Shown piece after piece: positions 1-9,470 of a DNA stretch of 64,000 bases (within the stretch, counting starts at the first letter, position 1; every line of letters starts with the position of its first letter). The notes below the pieces were generated by a model. The model saw only the letters and a program-made list of their open reading frames with translations. It made no database searches and was not told the DNA's origin. The position numbers were made by a program, and so were the translations under genes. Location: the NCBI GenBank assembly GCA_949752795.1, contig OX457061.1:32430425-32494424 (forward strand), in the 5' to 3' direction. The DNA is from Hyperoodon ampullatus (lineage: Eukaryota > Chordata > Mammalia > Artiodactyla > Ziphiidae).

Positions 1-197
1 GATCGATGCTTAGGGGGGACCAGCTGGCGGTCTAGTTGGACTAATTTTTAAGTGATATGTAAAGGAATAGTAGAAGGTAAAGTCTGAATACCTGAGTAGT
101 GACTGCATTTGGGGGTCTTTGAATGCAGAATTAGTGCTTTGTAATATACATTACTGGTAAAAGGAAGACTCTGAAACGAGTAAAGGCATCTTAATCA

Positions 198-440
198 CTA
201 ACATTTATTGAGCCTCACTGTGTGCCAGGCGCTGTGCTACGTGCCTTCAAGTATTATCTCATTTTATTCTCAGAACAGCCCTATGAGGTATGGTCCCATT
301 ATTATCTCCCTTTCATAGATAAGGGAAGTGAGGCCTTTTAATATAGAGGGGTTATGGAACTTGCCCAAGGCCACTCGGCTTATGAGTAATCGCTGCCATT
401 TGATCTCAGGCAGTCTGACTCCATCGCTTGTGCTTTTGAG
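198..440 (-). repeat. MIR SINE
   Basis: In reverse orientation this matches the MIR core: CATTTATTGAGC, GTGCCAGGCGCTGTGCTA, ATTATCTCATTT, CCCTATGAGGTA, then TTGCCCAAGGCCAC and CAGGCAGTCTGACTCCA. It is an ancient mammal-wide tRNA-derived SINE, well diverged. Confidence 0.85.
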
Positions 441-1249
441 TTGGAAAAAAGATGGGGGAGACCAATTAGGAGGTAGTGACAGTAGCTGATCCACGAAGTT
501 AGAACGGAACTTTGGGAACAGTTGAGGGACGGAGGATCTTCATGGCTGGGAAAAATTGGCTTACTGGAGGGGAAGAGGGACAAAGTACAGTACAAATGGC
601 ACAGAGGATTCCAGGCTGGTTGAGTGACAGCTTGGAAGTGTTCTTTCTACAAAGAAGGAAATGAAGAGGAGAATTTGTTTGGGATTTAAAAAAACTGACG
701 TGTTTGTTTCAGGCTGCTTGAGTTTAAGATAGCTGAAGGATGTTCAGCGGGAGGTGTCCTTAGGCAGTGTGGAAAGGGCTGCTTTGGAGCTTGGGAGAAC
801 ATTATATATTTAAATGGTAAGCAGTACTGTTCCCATATGAGTCATTTAGAATGGAATCTAGTTCTCTGGGGCATTGATACAAATTAAATTAGAACATCTT
901 CCCACACCTCGTTTGGTAGATTTATTATTTTTTTAGAGTAGTAATTATTATGAAATACTGGGAAATTATAATTAAATCATTTCTTTATAAGTTGCTTCTG
1001 GAATACTGATGTACAGCAAACATGGTTTTATCAGAAGGCATGGCCAGCCTTTGGATCACATGACTTCCTGTAAACACACCTGCACTGGACCTCCATATTT
1101 AGAAAGACCTTGAAAATAGCCCATTGCAAGTGCCCTGCTCAGGTGTTCACAGCGGAATTAAGGTTTAAGAAGAAAGTCAGCCTTTTTTACATGCAAAATT
1201 TCTCTAATTCCCCCTTTTTTTTTTTTTTAATGGTATAAGTTCAGGGACT

Positions 1250-1452
1250 CTTTTTTTTTTGCGATACGCGGGCCTCTCACTGTTGTGGCCTCTCCTGCTG
1301 CGGAGCACAGGCTCCGGACGCGCAGGCTCAGCGGCCGTGGCTCACGGGCCCAGCCGCTCCGTGGCATGCGGGATCCTCCCAGACCGGGGCACGAACCCGC
1401 GTCCCCTGCACTGGCAGGCGGACTCTCAACCACCGTGCCACCAGGGAAGCCC
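1250..1452 (-). mobile_element. CHR-type cetacean SINE (short form)
   Basis: A poly-T head is followed by the reverse complement of the CHR body, ending CCAGGGAAGCCC. The B-box region (GGTTCGTGCC in sense) is visible as GGCACGAACC. The target duplication GGACTC(TTT) flanks it at 1245-1250 and 1455-1463. Open frames here are SINE-derived. Confidence 0.93.
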
Positions 1453-1827
1453 AAGGACTCTTTGATAGGCACCTCATTGACTTTTCAGAAAACTTAAATT
1501 TGTCCATATTTTACCTTTTCTTTTTGGATGCCCTCTTCTGCTTCACGGTGCTCTAGAGAAGGGAAAATAAGTCTACCAAGACCTGTTTCCATTGCCATGT
1601 CTCTCAATCCCAAAAAATTTTTTGATCTCTTCTTTCCTTTAGCTTCTCCAACTCTTGTCAATTTGCGTTTGTTTGTTTGTTTGTTTTCCTCCTGTAAGCA
1701 CCATCCTTGGAAAGTAACAAAAGGACTTTGAACAGCTTAGAAATGGGATTTCTGGAAAAGGGCAATGAGAAAATGTTGGATGCAGTTTTTAATATTGTCA
1801 TTTCCTTTTCTCTTCTTCTACCTCAAG

Positions 1828-1946
1828 TTTGGATCGCCACATGCAAACCCACCACGGACACCATAAACCATTCCGATGCAAGCTCTGCTCCTTCAAGTCC
1901 TCCTACAACAGCCGGCTGAAGACACACATCCTCAAAGCTCATGCTG
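1828..1946 (+). CDS. ZNF462: ZNF462 internal coding exon A (end of a split finger plus one complete C2H2 finger)
   Basis: This 119-nt exon has a pyrimidine-rich acceptor ending in AAG at 1825-1827 and the donor G|GTGAGT at 1947. Its first base completes a codon begun in the upstream exon; the frame then reads LDRHMQTHHGHHKPFRCKLC and onward. HMQTH supplies the two histidines of a finger whose cysteines must lie in the previous exon. A KPFRC linker follows, then a full C2H2 finger (C-2-C-12-H-4-H) at 1877-1942. The last base (1946) starts a codon completed at 6444. I recognise the peptide as ZNF462, a nuclear multi-zinc-finger protein involved in chromatin regulation and development and linked in humans to Weiss-Kruszka syndrome. 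Identity is from recall of the family; exon borders and frame are read from the sequence. Confidence 0.93.
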
Positions 1947-2499
1947 GTGAGTTGGTGTTCGCGGTGCACTAGTTCCCTGAGTTTGAAATTTAATAGTCTT
2001 CAGTGAGTGAAATTTTTAAGTCTCTTGCTCCATACACATGAGAATAAGTTTTTCTTGGGATGGTTGTGTAGTCAGTTGTATTTTAATCTAATTAAAAAAA
2101 TTAAAGAATGGCCCAAAGGAAAAATAATACCAAGTACCCTGTCACGCATGTCATAGCTGATTCATGCAACTAACACATACCTACGAACACATACCTACTG
2201 ACCGATTCTTGCTACTCACAGGTTCTGTTTTTTAGAGAAATTTCTAAATTACCTAGATTTTCTAATGGAAATGCAAGAATTGGTACATCTCCTGAAGATA
2301 ATTTCCAACTTAAAATAAAGTTATAATCTTGGGGACATTCAAAGGGACAGAGACCTCAGGATGTGTGAGATTTCTCATGAGATGCCCTTAGATGCATTTC
2401 CACATCCCAGATAAGAAATGACCCTGGGTCATGAGTGTCCAGGAGTTGTGCTGATCTCCATCACTCTGTCATCCCATCTCATCACGCTCGTCTCATGAA

Positions 2500-2690
2500 C
2501 ATCCCTTACCTACCAGTCTCTGTACTAATAAGCATGGTATATTCGTCATCTCATTTAATCTTCAAGGCAGTCCCAAAGGGTAGATGTTGCTGTCACCCTC
2601 AGTGTCAGATGAAGCCACAGAGACTCAAAATCCAGTGTCCGGCTCAAGGCCACAGAGCCCATTCACTAAGAATTTGACTCCAGAACAAAA
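2500..2690 (-). repeat. MIR fragment
   Basis: Reverse MIR features: CTCATTTAATCTTCAAGGCAG, GATGAAGCCACAGAGACTCA, GGCTCAAGGCCACAGAGCC and AATTTGACTCCAG. Diverged copy with uncertain ends. Confidence 0.65.
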
Positions 2691-3579
2691 ACCTACATCC
2701 TTGTCACTCACAGGATGCTGCCTCCCTCTCTCTTCTGCTCTTTTTTACTTCGCATATGATGGAGGATGCCCACAGGTAGCTAATCAGAACTCATCCAAGA
2801 GAGGAAAGAGGCATGAGTAAGAAAGGCAGTGTGGCAGGGTCTGGGGCCTCCTCCCAGGATGTCCCCAGTGTCCTCTGAGAACCCCGACTCCGCAGCAGCC
2901 TGTGGCCCTCTCAGAGGTGTTGTCAACCTTTGAGGAACTTACATCAAACAAAGGAAAATTGGGGAACCAATAGCTTTAGAATGGCTAGCGATACTGTCGG
3001 AGATTCTTTTAGAGATCCAGTCTCCCCCCTGAGTTTCCTCAGCTAAGGTGTTTAGAATTCTAGTTTTAAATTTTTCAATCAACTGGAATTCTTCTGTCTC
3101 ATTTGTTTGCTTCCTTTCTCTTATTAGCTTCCCTTCCCTTATTAGCTTCTTATTAACTGCCCAGAACCTGAGTCCTTCACTTTTGTCGTCTCCTCATCCC
3201 CTGTGGAAATACAGCCATGTCTCTGCTGTTTCCTGAAGGTTGGGTCCTGTTGAACTGGCTTAATGGAGTAAAACTATGGAAGCCTTCAGGATGCCTTAAG
3301 CCCACTGGGGGTTGGGGAGGGGATGGCAGATTAGCTATATGGGCTCTTCTCTATCTGTTAGTATTTTTGTATCTTCCAGAACATTTTACTAAAGTCCATG
3401 GAGTAAGAGACTTCCGGGTTCAAACCACTCTTTTCTAACTGGTGTATATTGTAAATTATTCACTTGGGACACTGTCCTGGGGAGTTTCCCCCATAGATCT
3501 CAGCCTTGTCAAAAACACTTTACCAGTGGGAGTTGGGTAAGTGATTTGGCCTGTGGGAAAGACTTTAAAAAAGTGCCAC

Positions 3580-3770
3580 GGGGCTTCCCTGGTGGCGCAG
3601 TGGTTGGGAGTCCGCCTGCTGATGCAGGGGACACGGGTTCCTGCCCCGGTCCGGGAGGATCCCACATGCCGCGGAGCGGCTGGGCCCGTCAGCCATGGCC
3701 GCTGAGCCTGCGCGTCCGGAGCCTGTGCTCCGCAACGGGAGAGGCCACAGCAGTGAGAGGCCCGCGTACC

Positions 3771-3803
<33 letters not shown>
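3580..3803 (+). mobile_element. CHR-type cetacean SINE (short form) with long poly-A
   Basis: The body starts GGGCTTCCCTGGTGGCGCAG and ends GTACCGC followed by an A-run of about 25 bases. The target duplication AAAGTGCCAC occurs at about 3570-3579 and 3801-3810. The long homogeneous tail and good match suggest a relatively young insertion. The poly-A/poly-T gives rise to spurious frames on both strands. Confidence 0.95.
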
Positions 3804-3805
<2 letters not shown>

Positions 3806-4739
3806 GCCACAGGCTGCACACTGACTCCAGGGCATTGAGCTGAAGTGTATATTCTTGGAGCTGACCAAGCAGACTGGTCTTCTGTGCTCACTGGTTTGCA
3901 GGAAGAAAGCATCCAGAGAGAGAGGGTGGGAGCATCGTAATCCAGTTCTCCACACACCTTGAACCGTTGGTGTCTATGACTTGGTCTTAGCTACAGAGAG
4001 TGGCTTGGCTTGGAGAAAGCCAAATCATTTTCCAGAAGACTCTTGACTCATCTTGTCTGTTCTAGATGGAGTATTTTATTTTATTTTATAGGGTAAAAGG
4101 TAGTGTGTACTAACCAGATACCTGGATTTGAATTCTCTCTCAGGTTATGCTACTTATAACCACCCACCAAGGTTCATATAGCAAGGTTTGCACTGAAAAA
4201 TTGAGAAATGGAATAAGGAGAGCAGTAGTGTACAGTATGACAGATATATTTATTATTTTAGTAAACACCATTATTCATGCCCAGCATTATCCTGTAGCTA
4301 ACAGGTCATGGTCTGAAGGGTGTGGAATTGACTGGTGTTCTTGTTTGGGTCCTCTGACTTCTTTGTGCTTCTCTTCTGCTTTGGGCTATAGCATGTTGCA
4401 TCATGCAAGGTTTTGTGTGGGTCTCTTCGAGGCTTTCTTGGAAGTGCACACTTTGGGGGTCACCAGTGGTGAAAAGGAGGCTTGAATGCAGGACTTCAGA
4501 TGCTGGTCTCACTTCAAGTGAAACCACTTAGTAATTTTGGAGGTGGCAGGAAAGTAACCATCTCAGCAGGGTAAAAGCAAGAGTGGATGTTTACTTGCTC
4601 ATTCTTGCTCTGCTTTAGTGAGCATTTGTCTGTAGCACATCAGCGCTGTCCTCAGTTCATATTCACTGGTCCACAAAACCTTCGTTACTAACAATCCTTT
4701 CTTCTCTTATTCCTCTCCTTCCTTCCCTTTCCCTCTTCT

Positions 4740-5300
4740 CTGGTTTTTAAGTTTCACTTGAAAATAAATTTCAAAAAATACATGTTCATTAGAAAAAATT
4801 TGAAAATGAAAGAAGAAATACAGTCAAGCCATTCATAATCTTATTATCTGAAGACCACTGTTGTTAATATTTGATAATATTTCCTTTCAACCATCTCCGC
4901 TATAATTATTTTCCATAGTCATGATTATAATCTAATCTAAAATGTATTATGCTTTTCTGTGTATTTTTCTGAGTTTCAGTATTTTAGTTTTCTATGAATT
5001 GCCAACTCTTCAAGAATTTATTTTCATGAATAGTAATTTATCAAGAAGATATACCCACGTTTACTTAATCATTTCCCTATGTTTCATCCCTTTTTCAAGC
5101 ATAAGTAATGTATATTTCTAAATACAGATTTCTAAGTATTAAAGGGTATTTCCTTAATATAAATTCTCAGAAGTGGAATCATTGAGTTGCAGGCATGAGC
5201 TTTCTAAGCTTATTGTTATAAAAAGCAAAATTGCTTTCCGAGTTGATTGTACCAGTGTTTGTCTGTCCAGCGACATAAGGATGCCCATTTCACACCCTTG
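4740..5300 (-). repeat. Ancient L1 (L1M-like) fragment, antisense
   Basis: The text follows the antisense 3' part of old L1s: a block resembling CCACTGTTGTTAATATTT, then TTTCCCTATGTTTCATCC, then CTCAGAAGTGGAATCATTGAG and AAATTGCTTTCCGAGTTG. It is heavily diverged and its limits are approximate. Confidence 0.6.
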
Positions 5301-5424
5301 CTTCTTAAATTGCAATTCATGTAAAAGCTGACTTAGGGCAAAGATAAATCATACTCTCATTTAATTTCATCATAGTGATCTGTGCTGTATTTCAGTGGTA
5401 TAAAAACAATTAAAAGGAAAATAC

Positions 5425-5735
5425 TTTGTAGAAAACAAACTTATGGTTACCAAGGGGTTGGGAGGGGGAGGGAGGGATAAACTGGGAGATTGGGATTGAA
5501 ATATACACACGACTATGTATAAAATAGACAACTAATAAGAACCTACTGTATAGGTATTGTACAGGGAACTCTACTCACTACTCGGTAATGGCCTATATGG
5601 GAAAAGCATCTAAAAAAGAGTGCATACATGTATATGTTTAACTGACTCACTTTGCTGTACAGCAGAAACTAATACAACAGTGTAAATCAACTGTACTCCA
5701 ATAAACATTAATTAAAGAAAGAAAAATACTTATTT
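5425..5735 (+). mobile_element. L1 3' end (3' UTR), sense orientation
   Basis: It contains typical cetartiodactyl L1 3' UTR text: AACTTATGGTTACCAAGG, a G-rich GGGAGGGGGAGGGAGGG stretch, CTGTACAGCAGAAACTAAT and CAACTGTACTCCAATAAACA, then an A-rich tail. A similar AAAATACTT motif flanks both ends (near 5418 and 5722), probably the target duplication. It brings an AATAAA hexamer into the intron in sense. Confidence 0.85.
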
Positions 5736-6440
5736 TTACTTCCATGTCCTTTTTATTGAAAAATATTGGAGCTAAATGCAGACACACATGTTGATATATA
5801 TACACACACCTCTCTCAGTTCAAGAAATGACTTTTACCCATTTCTGTACTATTGATCAGATAGGGAAATGGAGTTTTGTGCTGAGGTTCGTGAACTGGTC
5901 CCAAAAAACCCCACAGGTAGGATGTGTGGAATCCAGGAGGCCTAGAGTCAGCAAGGAAGTAAATTATGAGGATAGCACAGCAGTTTGCACTGAGTGACTT
6001 CGTGCTCGGAAAGCCACCGATCGACCCTTGGAATAAGAATGAAGTGTATTATTTTCTGTGGATGATAATAAAGGCTGGAACGACAACTGACATCGTCATT
6101 TCTGGTACAGAGAGGGAGGGAGAGAGATGGAAAGCCTTTGCTGAGGGAGCTACCTAGACATTTGGTTTCACTCTCTGCTGGGGAATCTACCGTAGGCTCA
6201 TCCCCATAAGCAAAGCCTGAGCTGGAAAGGGACCAGGTCACTTGATTACAGGGCTCATAGAAGAGTTCCGATCCTCCAGGAGCCCTGTGGTCGTGGAGTG
6301 GGCAGGGGGTTGGTCTGGGAGGGCCCTCAGACCGTGCGGCTTGAGACAGGCTCTCTGGAGTTAACTGACCCTGTTATTCTGTCTTCCACCCGCCTCGTCC
6401 CCCCTCCCCTCCTTCTCCTCTGCTGCCGACCGTCTCCCTC

Positions 6441-6449
6441 CAGGTGAGC
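6441..6449 (+). promoter_or_regulatory. Acceptor of exon B that also reads as a donor (CAG|GTGAGC)
   Basis: The functional 3' splice site is fixed by the reading frame. The first six exon bases GTGAGC after CAG also fit the 5' splice-site consensus closely, and joining to base 1946 gives CTG|GTGAGC. Such AG|GT sites are known as dual-specificity or recursive splice sites. Use as a donor here is inference only. Confidence 0.45.
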
Positions 6450-6638
6450 ATGCCTACAAGTGTTCTTGGTGCTCCTTTTCCACCATGACAATCAGCCAGC
6501 TGAAGGAACACTCCCTCAAGGTCCACGGAAAAGCCCTGACCCTCCCCCGGCCGAGGATTGTCAGTCTCCTCTCCTCGCACGCCCACCACTCCTCCTCCCA
6601 AAAAGCCACCCCGGCCGAAGAAGTGGAAGATTCCAATG
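6444..6638 (+). CDS. ZNF462: ZNF462 internal coding exon B (one C2H2 finger plus Ser/His-rich linker)
   Basis: This 195-nt exon follows a C/T-rich tract and the acceptor CAG at 6441-6443, and ends at G|GTAAAA. Its first two bases complete a glycine codon with base 1946, giving GEHAYKCSWCSFSTMTISQL. The finger is C-2-C-12-H-4-H at 6461-6526. A low-complexity linker follows, with LPRPR, HAHHSSS and an acidic EEVED near the end. The exon is symmetric (both borders fall after the first base of a codon) and is divisible by three, so skipping it would remove 65 residues in frame. Its first bases GTGAGC directly after CAG also have the form of a 5' splice site. A 208-codon minus-strand open frame overlaps its 3' end but shows no recognisable protein. 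Confidence 0.94.
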
Positions 6639-7649
6639 GTAAAACCGGGCTTCCGAGCCACCATCAATCATGGGTGGGGGGAGGTGGGCTGGGGTTAACG
6701 GCCCATCCTTCTTTCTAGAGGAAAATCTGACACGAAAACGTGGCGGTTCAAGTGAAGGAAGAAACGTGAAAAGGTTGGAACAGTATAGACATTGGAGTTG
6801 GAGGGTGAAGTGAACTCGGTGAGCATTTATTTGGTGCTGAGGCCAGACGCCTCTGCACTGGTGTGCCCTCTGCTTGTGAAAAGAGCACGCGTGTGATGGG
6901 TTCGTGTTGGATTCTTCCGCTGTGGTTGTGAGCAGGAAGGAGGAGGAATACCAGGGAGATTTATTTCTTCGTTGACTTTTGTACTTATTGATATCCTGTC
7001 TTGTCCTAAAAAAATATGTGTGTGCTGTGGAGTGTTCGGGGTGCCAGATGTGTAAGTTAAGGACAGAGTTCAGAGTGGGACTGGAATGGGTGAATGGGTG
7101 GGGGCATGTGTCTGATGGGGTCACAAGATAATTTAGGGGTAACGTAGTGATTTCTGTTATGGCTGAAGGATGTCGAGGAAGCGTCATTTGGAAGGAGGAG
7201 GGTGTAACTGCCCACCTGTGGAAGCTTCAGACTAAATCTGGGAAGCCCTGGAGGGGGTCTCCTCACTGGCAGTGTAACCAAAGCTGTAGAAGAGAGAGAA
7301 TGAGAGCGAGAGGTGGCGGGTATGGCAGCGCGAGCACAGGATGGTTTGTTGTTTTGATCCGCCCGTGAAACAGAAGGGTGTTGATTACTCAGCTCACCGC
7401 AGATGACTGCAGGATCTCGTGCTTAGGAGAGGAGGGAGTCTGGAGATTCTTAGTGATGTAGAAGACCTGAGAGCTGCTCTCTTCCGTGAGCCCCTCGTGC
7501 TAGAATCCCTTCTGCAGCATCTCTGGTAACCAGTTATCTACCCCCTAGCCTGAATACTTCCCAGGTCAGGGAATGGACTGTTTCCCAAGGTCTGCTACTA
7601 GGTCCTTGAGAGGAGCTTAGTGGGCTGGCAAGAAAGTTCAGGGGCTCTT

Positions 7650-7850
7650 TGGAACCAAGGCTTGGCTTTGAATCTTACTTCTCTCAATGCCAGTTGTGTT
7701 TTCCTGGGCAATCTTAGCTTCCTAGACTCACATGACAAATTGGATGATGATACCTACCTCATGATGGCCTTGAGAGATTAATGAGAAAAGGTACGTGTGT
7801 AAAATGCCTAACACAACACCTGACACATGTAGATATTTAATAAATGGTCA
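7650..7850 (+). repeat. MIR SINE
   Basis: Sense MIR pattern: GGCTTTGAATCTTACTTCT, TGGGCAATCTTAGCTTCC, GATGATACCTACCTCATGAT and GACACATGTAGATATTTAATAAATG. Confidence 0.75.
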
Positions 7851-9081
7851 TGTTATTCAGCGATTTACATCCTTTGATTGCAGTTTTGGCTTTTGAGACC
7901 ATTTATGACAAGTATGAATTGGGGGTTATTTTTAATGTAAGGGTTTAAAAAGATAGAATCCTCAGGTAACCTGAAGATCTGACAGCCCAACATGTCCATG
8001 TGGGCTAGTTATCCAAATAGCAAAAGAGTAAATGAGGAATCTTCATTCACAAGGTCTGGGCGAAGACAATTGGGAGGAAAAGAAAAGGTAAGTCCTGGGA
8101 TTAAAAGCTGTCGTTGCTGAGTTGTAGAACTTGGTGGCCTTTCCTTTGCAAATCAGTAAACACCAGCTTAGACACAGTAACTCCTTGCCGGTATTCCTGT
8201 CTTGAAGGACTTCTGTTTAACAATGAAGGCTTGTTGTTACGACGGTGGCTTGTAATGAATGAAGTGAGCGCGCTGTCTCCTCAGCTGTTGTGTGGCAGTT
8301 TAGCCTGTGTTTGTTGTTGTTCTCCAGGAAAACTTAAGAGTCTCAGAGTAAGGGGTGGAGAGGAGATGGGGGAGCACGTGTGAAAGGCCACAGAAGATGT
8401 CCCCTTTGCACCTCGAGATTCTGTTCATTGTGAGAGATTGGTATATTGCGACAAAAGGCAAAATAGAATTTGACGTAAATTGTAAGGTCTTGTTTCACGT
8501 GATTGTCAATGAATTGCTTTCATCTGAAATGGGAGCTACACTTGTGCAACCATTTGGGTGAAATTGATGCATCCAAACACCATTCCCAACAAAGGCTTTT
8601 CCTGGGACATTTCTCGCCATGTTGTACCTTCTTTTCCCTTTGTCCTCCTCCCCCTTGGAAGGCGGGTCTTAGTCTCAGGACAAGGGAATCCCGCGGCCTA
8701 CTCACTGCATGGCTTGCCTTCCTCTGTGTAGGCTGAAAAAGAGTTCAGTCAACTTTCTGAGTCTGTACTTTCTGCCAGGAGGTGTGCAACGCACAGAAGA
8801 ATCATAAATGGATACAGTGCCATTCTGGCCACCCAGCAGCTTAAAATCAAATGTTTAGAGAGTATTATCAGCATGGTATTGAACTAACCACAGCCCTAAG
8901 CCTGAAGCCTAACCTTTTTTGGGGCTGATTTCAGGTTCTTGGAAGCTAGACTAGGTTAGGACCTTGGGAGGAGGGTGGTCGCAGAAACATGATGATAATG
9001 ATATTGAGTAACTCTCTGCATAACACGGATAGTCTGTTCAGCCACAGGGAGATAATTTGGCAACATATGAAAGTGTTTTTC

Positions 9082-9303
9082 GGGCTTCCCTGGTGGTACA
9101 GTGGTTGAGAGTCCACCTGCCGATGCAGGGGACATGGGTACGCGCCCCGGTCCAGGAAGATCCCACATGCCGTGGAGCGGCTGGGCCCGTGAGCCATGGC
9201 CGCTGAGCCTGCATGTCCGGAGCCTGTGCTCCGCAATGGGAGAGGCCACAACAGTGAGAGGCCCGCATACCACAAAAAAAATAGTAATAACAAAATAAAA
9301 TAA
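9082..9303 (+). mobile_element. CHR-type cetacean SINE (short form)
   Basis: Complete CHR body with an A-rich tail interrupted by T and G bases. The duplication AAAGTGTTTTTC flanks it at about 9070-9081 and 9305-9316. Slightly more decayed than the 3580 copy (GGTACAGTGG in place of GGCGCAGTGG). Confidence 0.93.
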
Positions 9304-9379
9304 AAAAGTGTTTTTCCTTCTTCTTCTAAAGGAAGAACATAATGAATGTGAAAGCTCTGGGTGGCAACTCTTTAGTGAG

Positions 9380-9470
9380 GCCTACACAGAACTCATTGGA
9401 CCTGTGCTGTTTTTAATGTATATAAATAACCTGGATCAGTGGGTCAACAGTGATTTGTTTAATTTGGGTG
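9380..9470 (+). repeat. Possible ancient CR1/L3-type LINE reverse-transcriptase remnant
   Basis: One frame reads IGPVLFLMYINNLDQWVNS, resembling the GPLLFLIYINDL block that follows the SGVPQGS region in reverse transcriptases of CR1/L2/L3-type LINEs. The catalytic ADD block is not recognisable downstream. Chance cannot be excluded, and the span is only about 30 codons. Confidence 0.35.

Larger units (their letters stand above)
1..1827 (+). other. ZNF462: 3' part of an upstream ZNF462 intron
   Basis: No coding exon was recognised here. The segment holds a minus-strand MIR near 198-440, a minus-strand CHR SINE at 1250-1452, a short (TTTG)n run near 1668-1687, and the pyrimidine tract serving the acceptor at 1827. 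The rest looks like unique intronic sequence. Confidence 0.8.
1947..6443 (+). other. ZNF462: ZNF462 intron between exons A and B (4.5 kb)
   Basis: GTGAGT donor, CAG acceptor. It holds a minus-strand MIR fragment (about 2500-2690), a CHR SINE (3580-3803), an ancient antisense L1 (about 4740-5300) and a sense L1 3' end (about 5425-5735). I see nothing recognisable in 2700-3560, 3820-4730 or 5760-6420. The frames in those stretches are short and unconvincing. Confidence 0.85.

Noticed and set aside
3580..3800. tRNA genes
   Set aside because: CHR SINEs contain tRNA-like A and B boxes but do not fold as a full cloverleaf and end in poly-A; they are retroposons.
3456..3957. Minus-strand frames with runs of phenylalanine
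   Set aside because: Translation of the antisense of the CHR SINE and its A-tail. The same explanation holds for frames at 1227-1497, 8946-9298, 19007-19403, 33756-34127, 37502-37861, 42047-42338, 45372-45602, 47253-47612, 50686-51177 and 62419-62715.
4147..4485. 112-codon plus-strand frame
   Set aside because: No recognisable motif, no splice context or conservation evidence; treated as chance.
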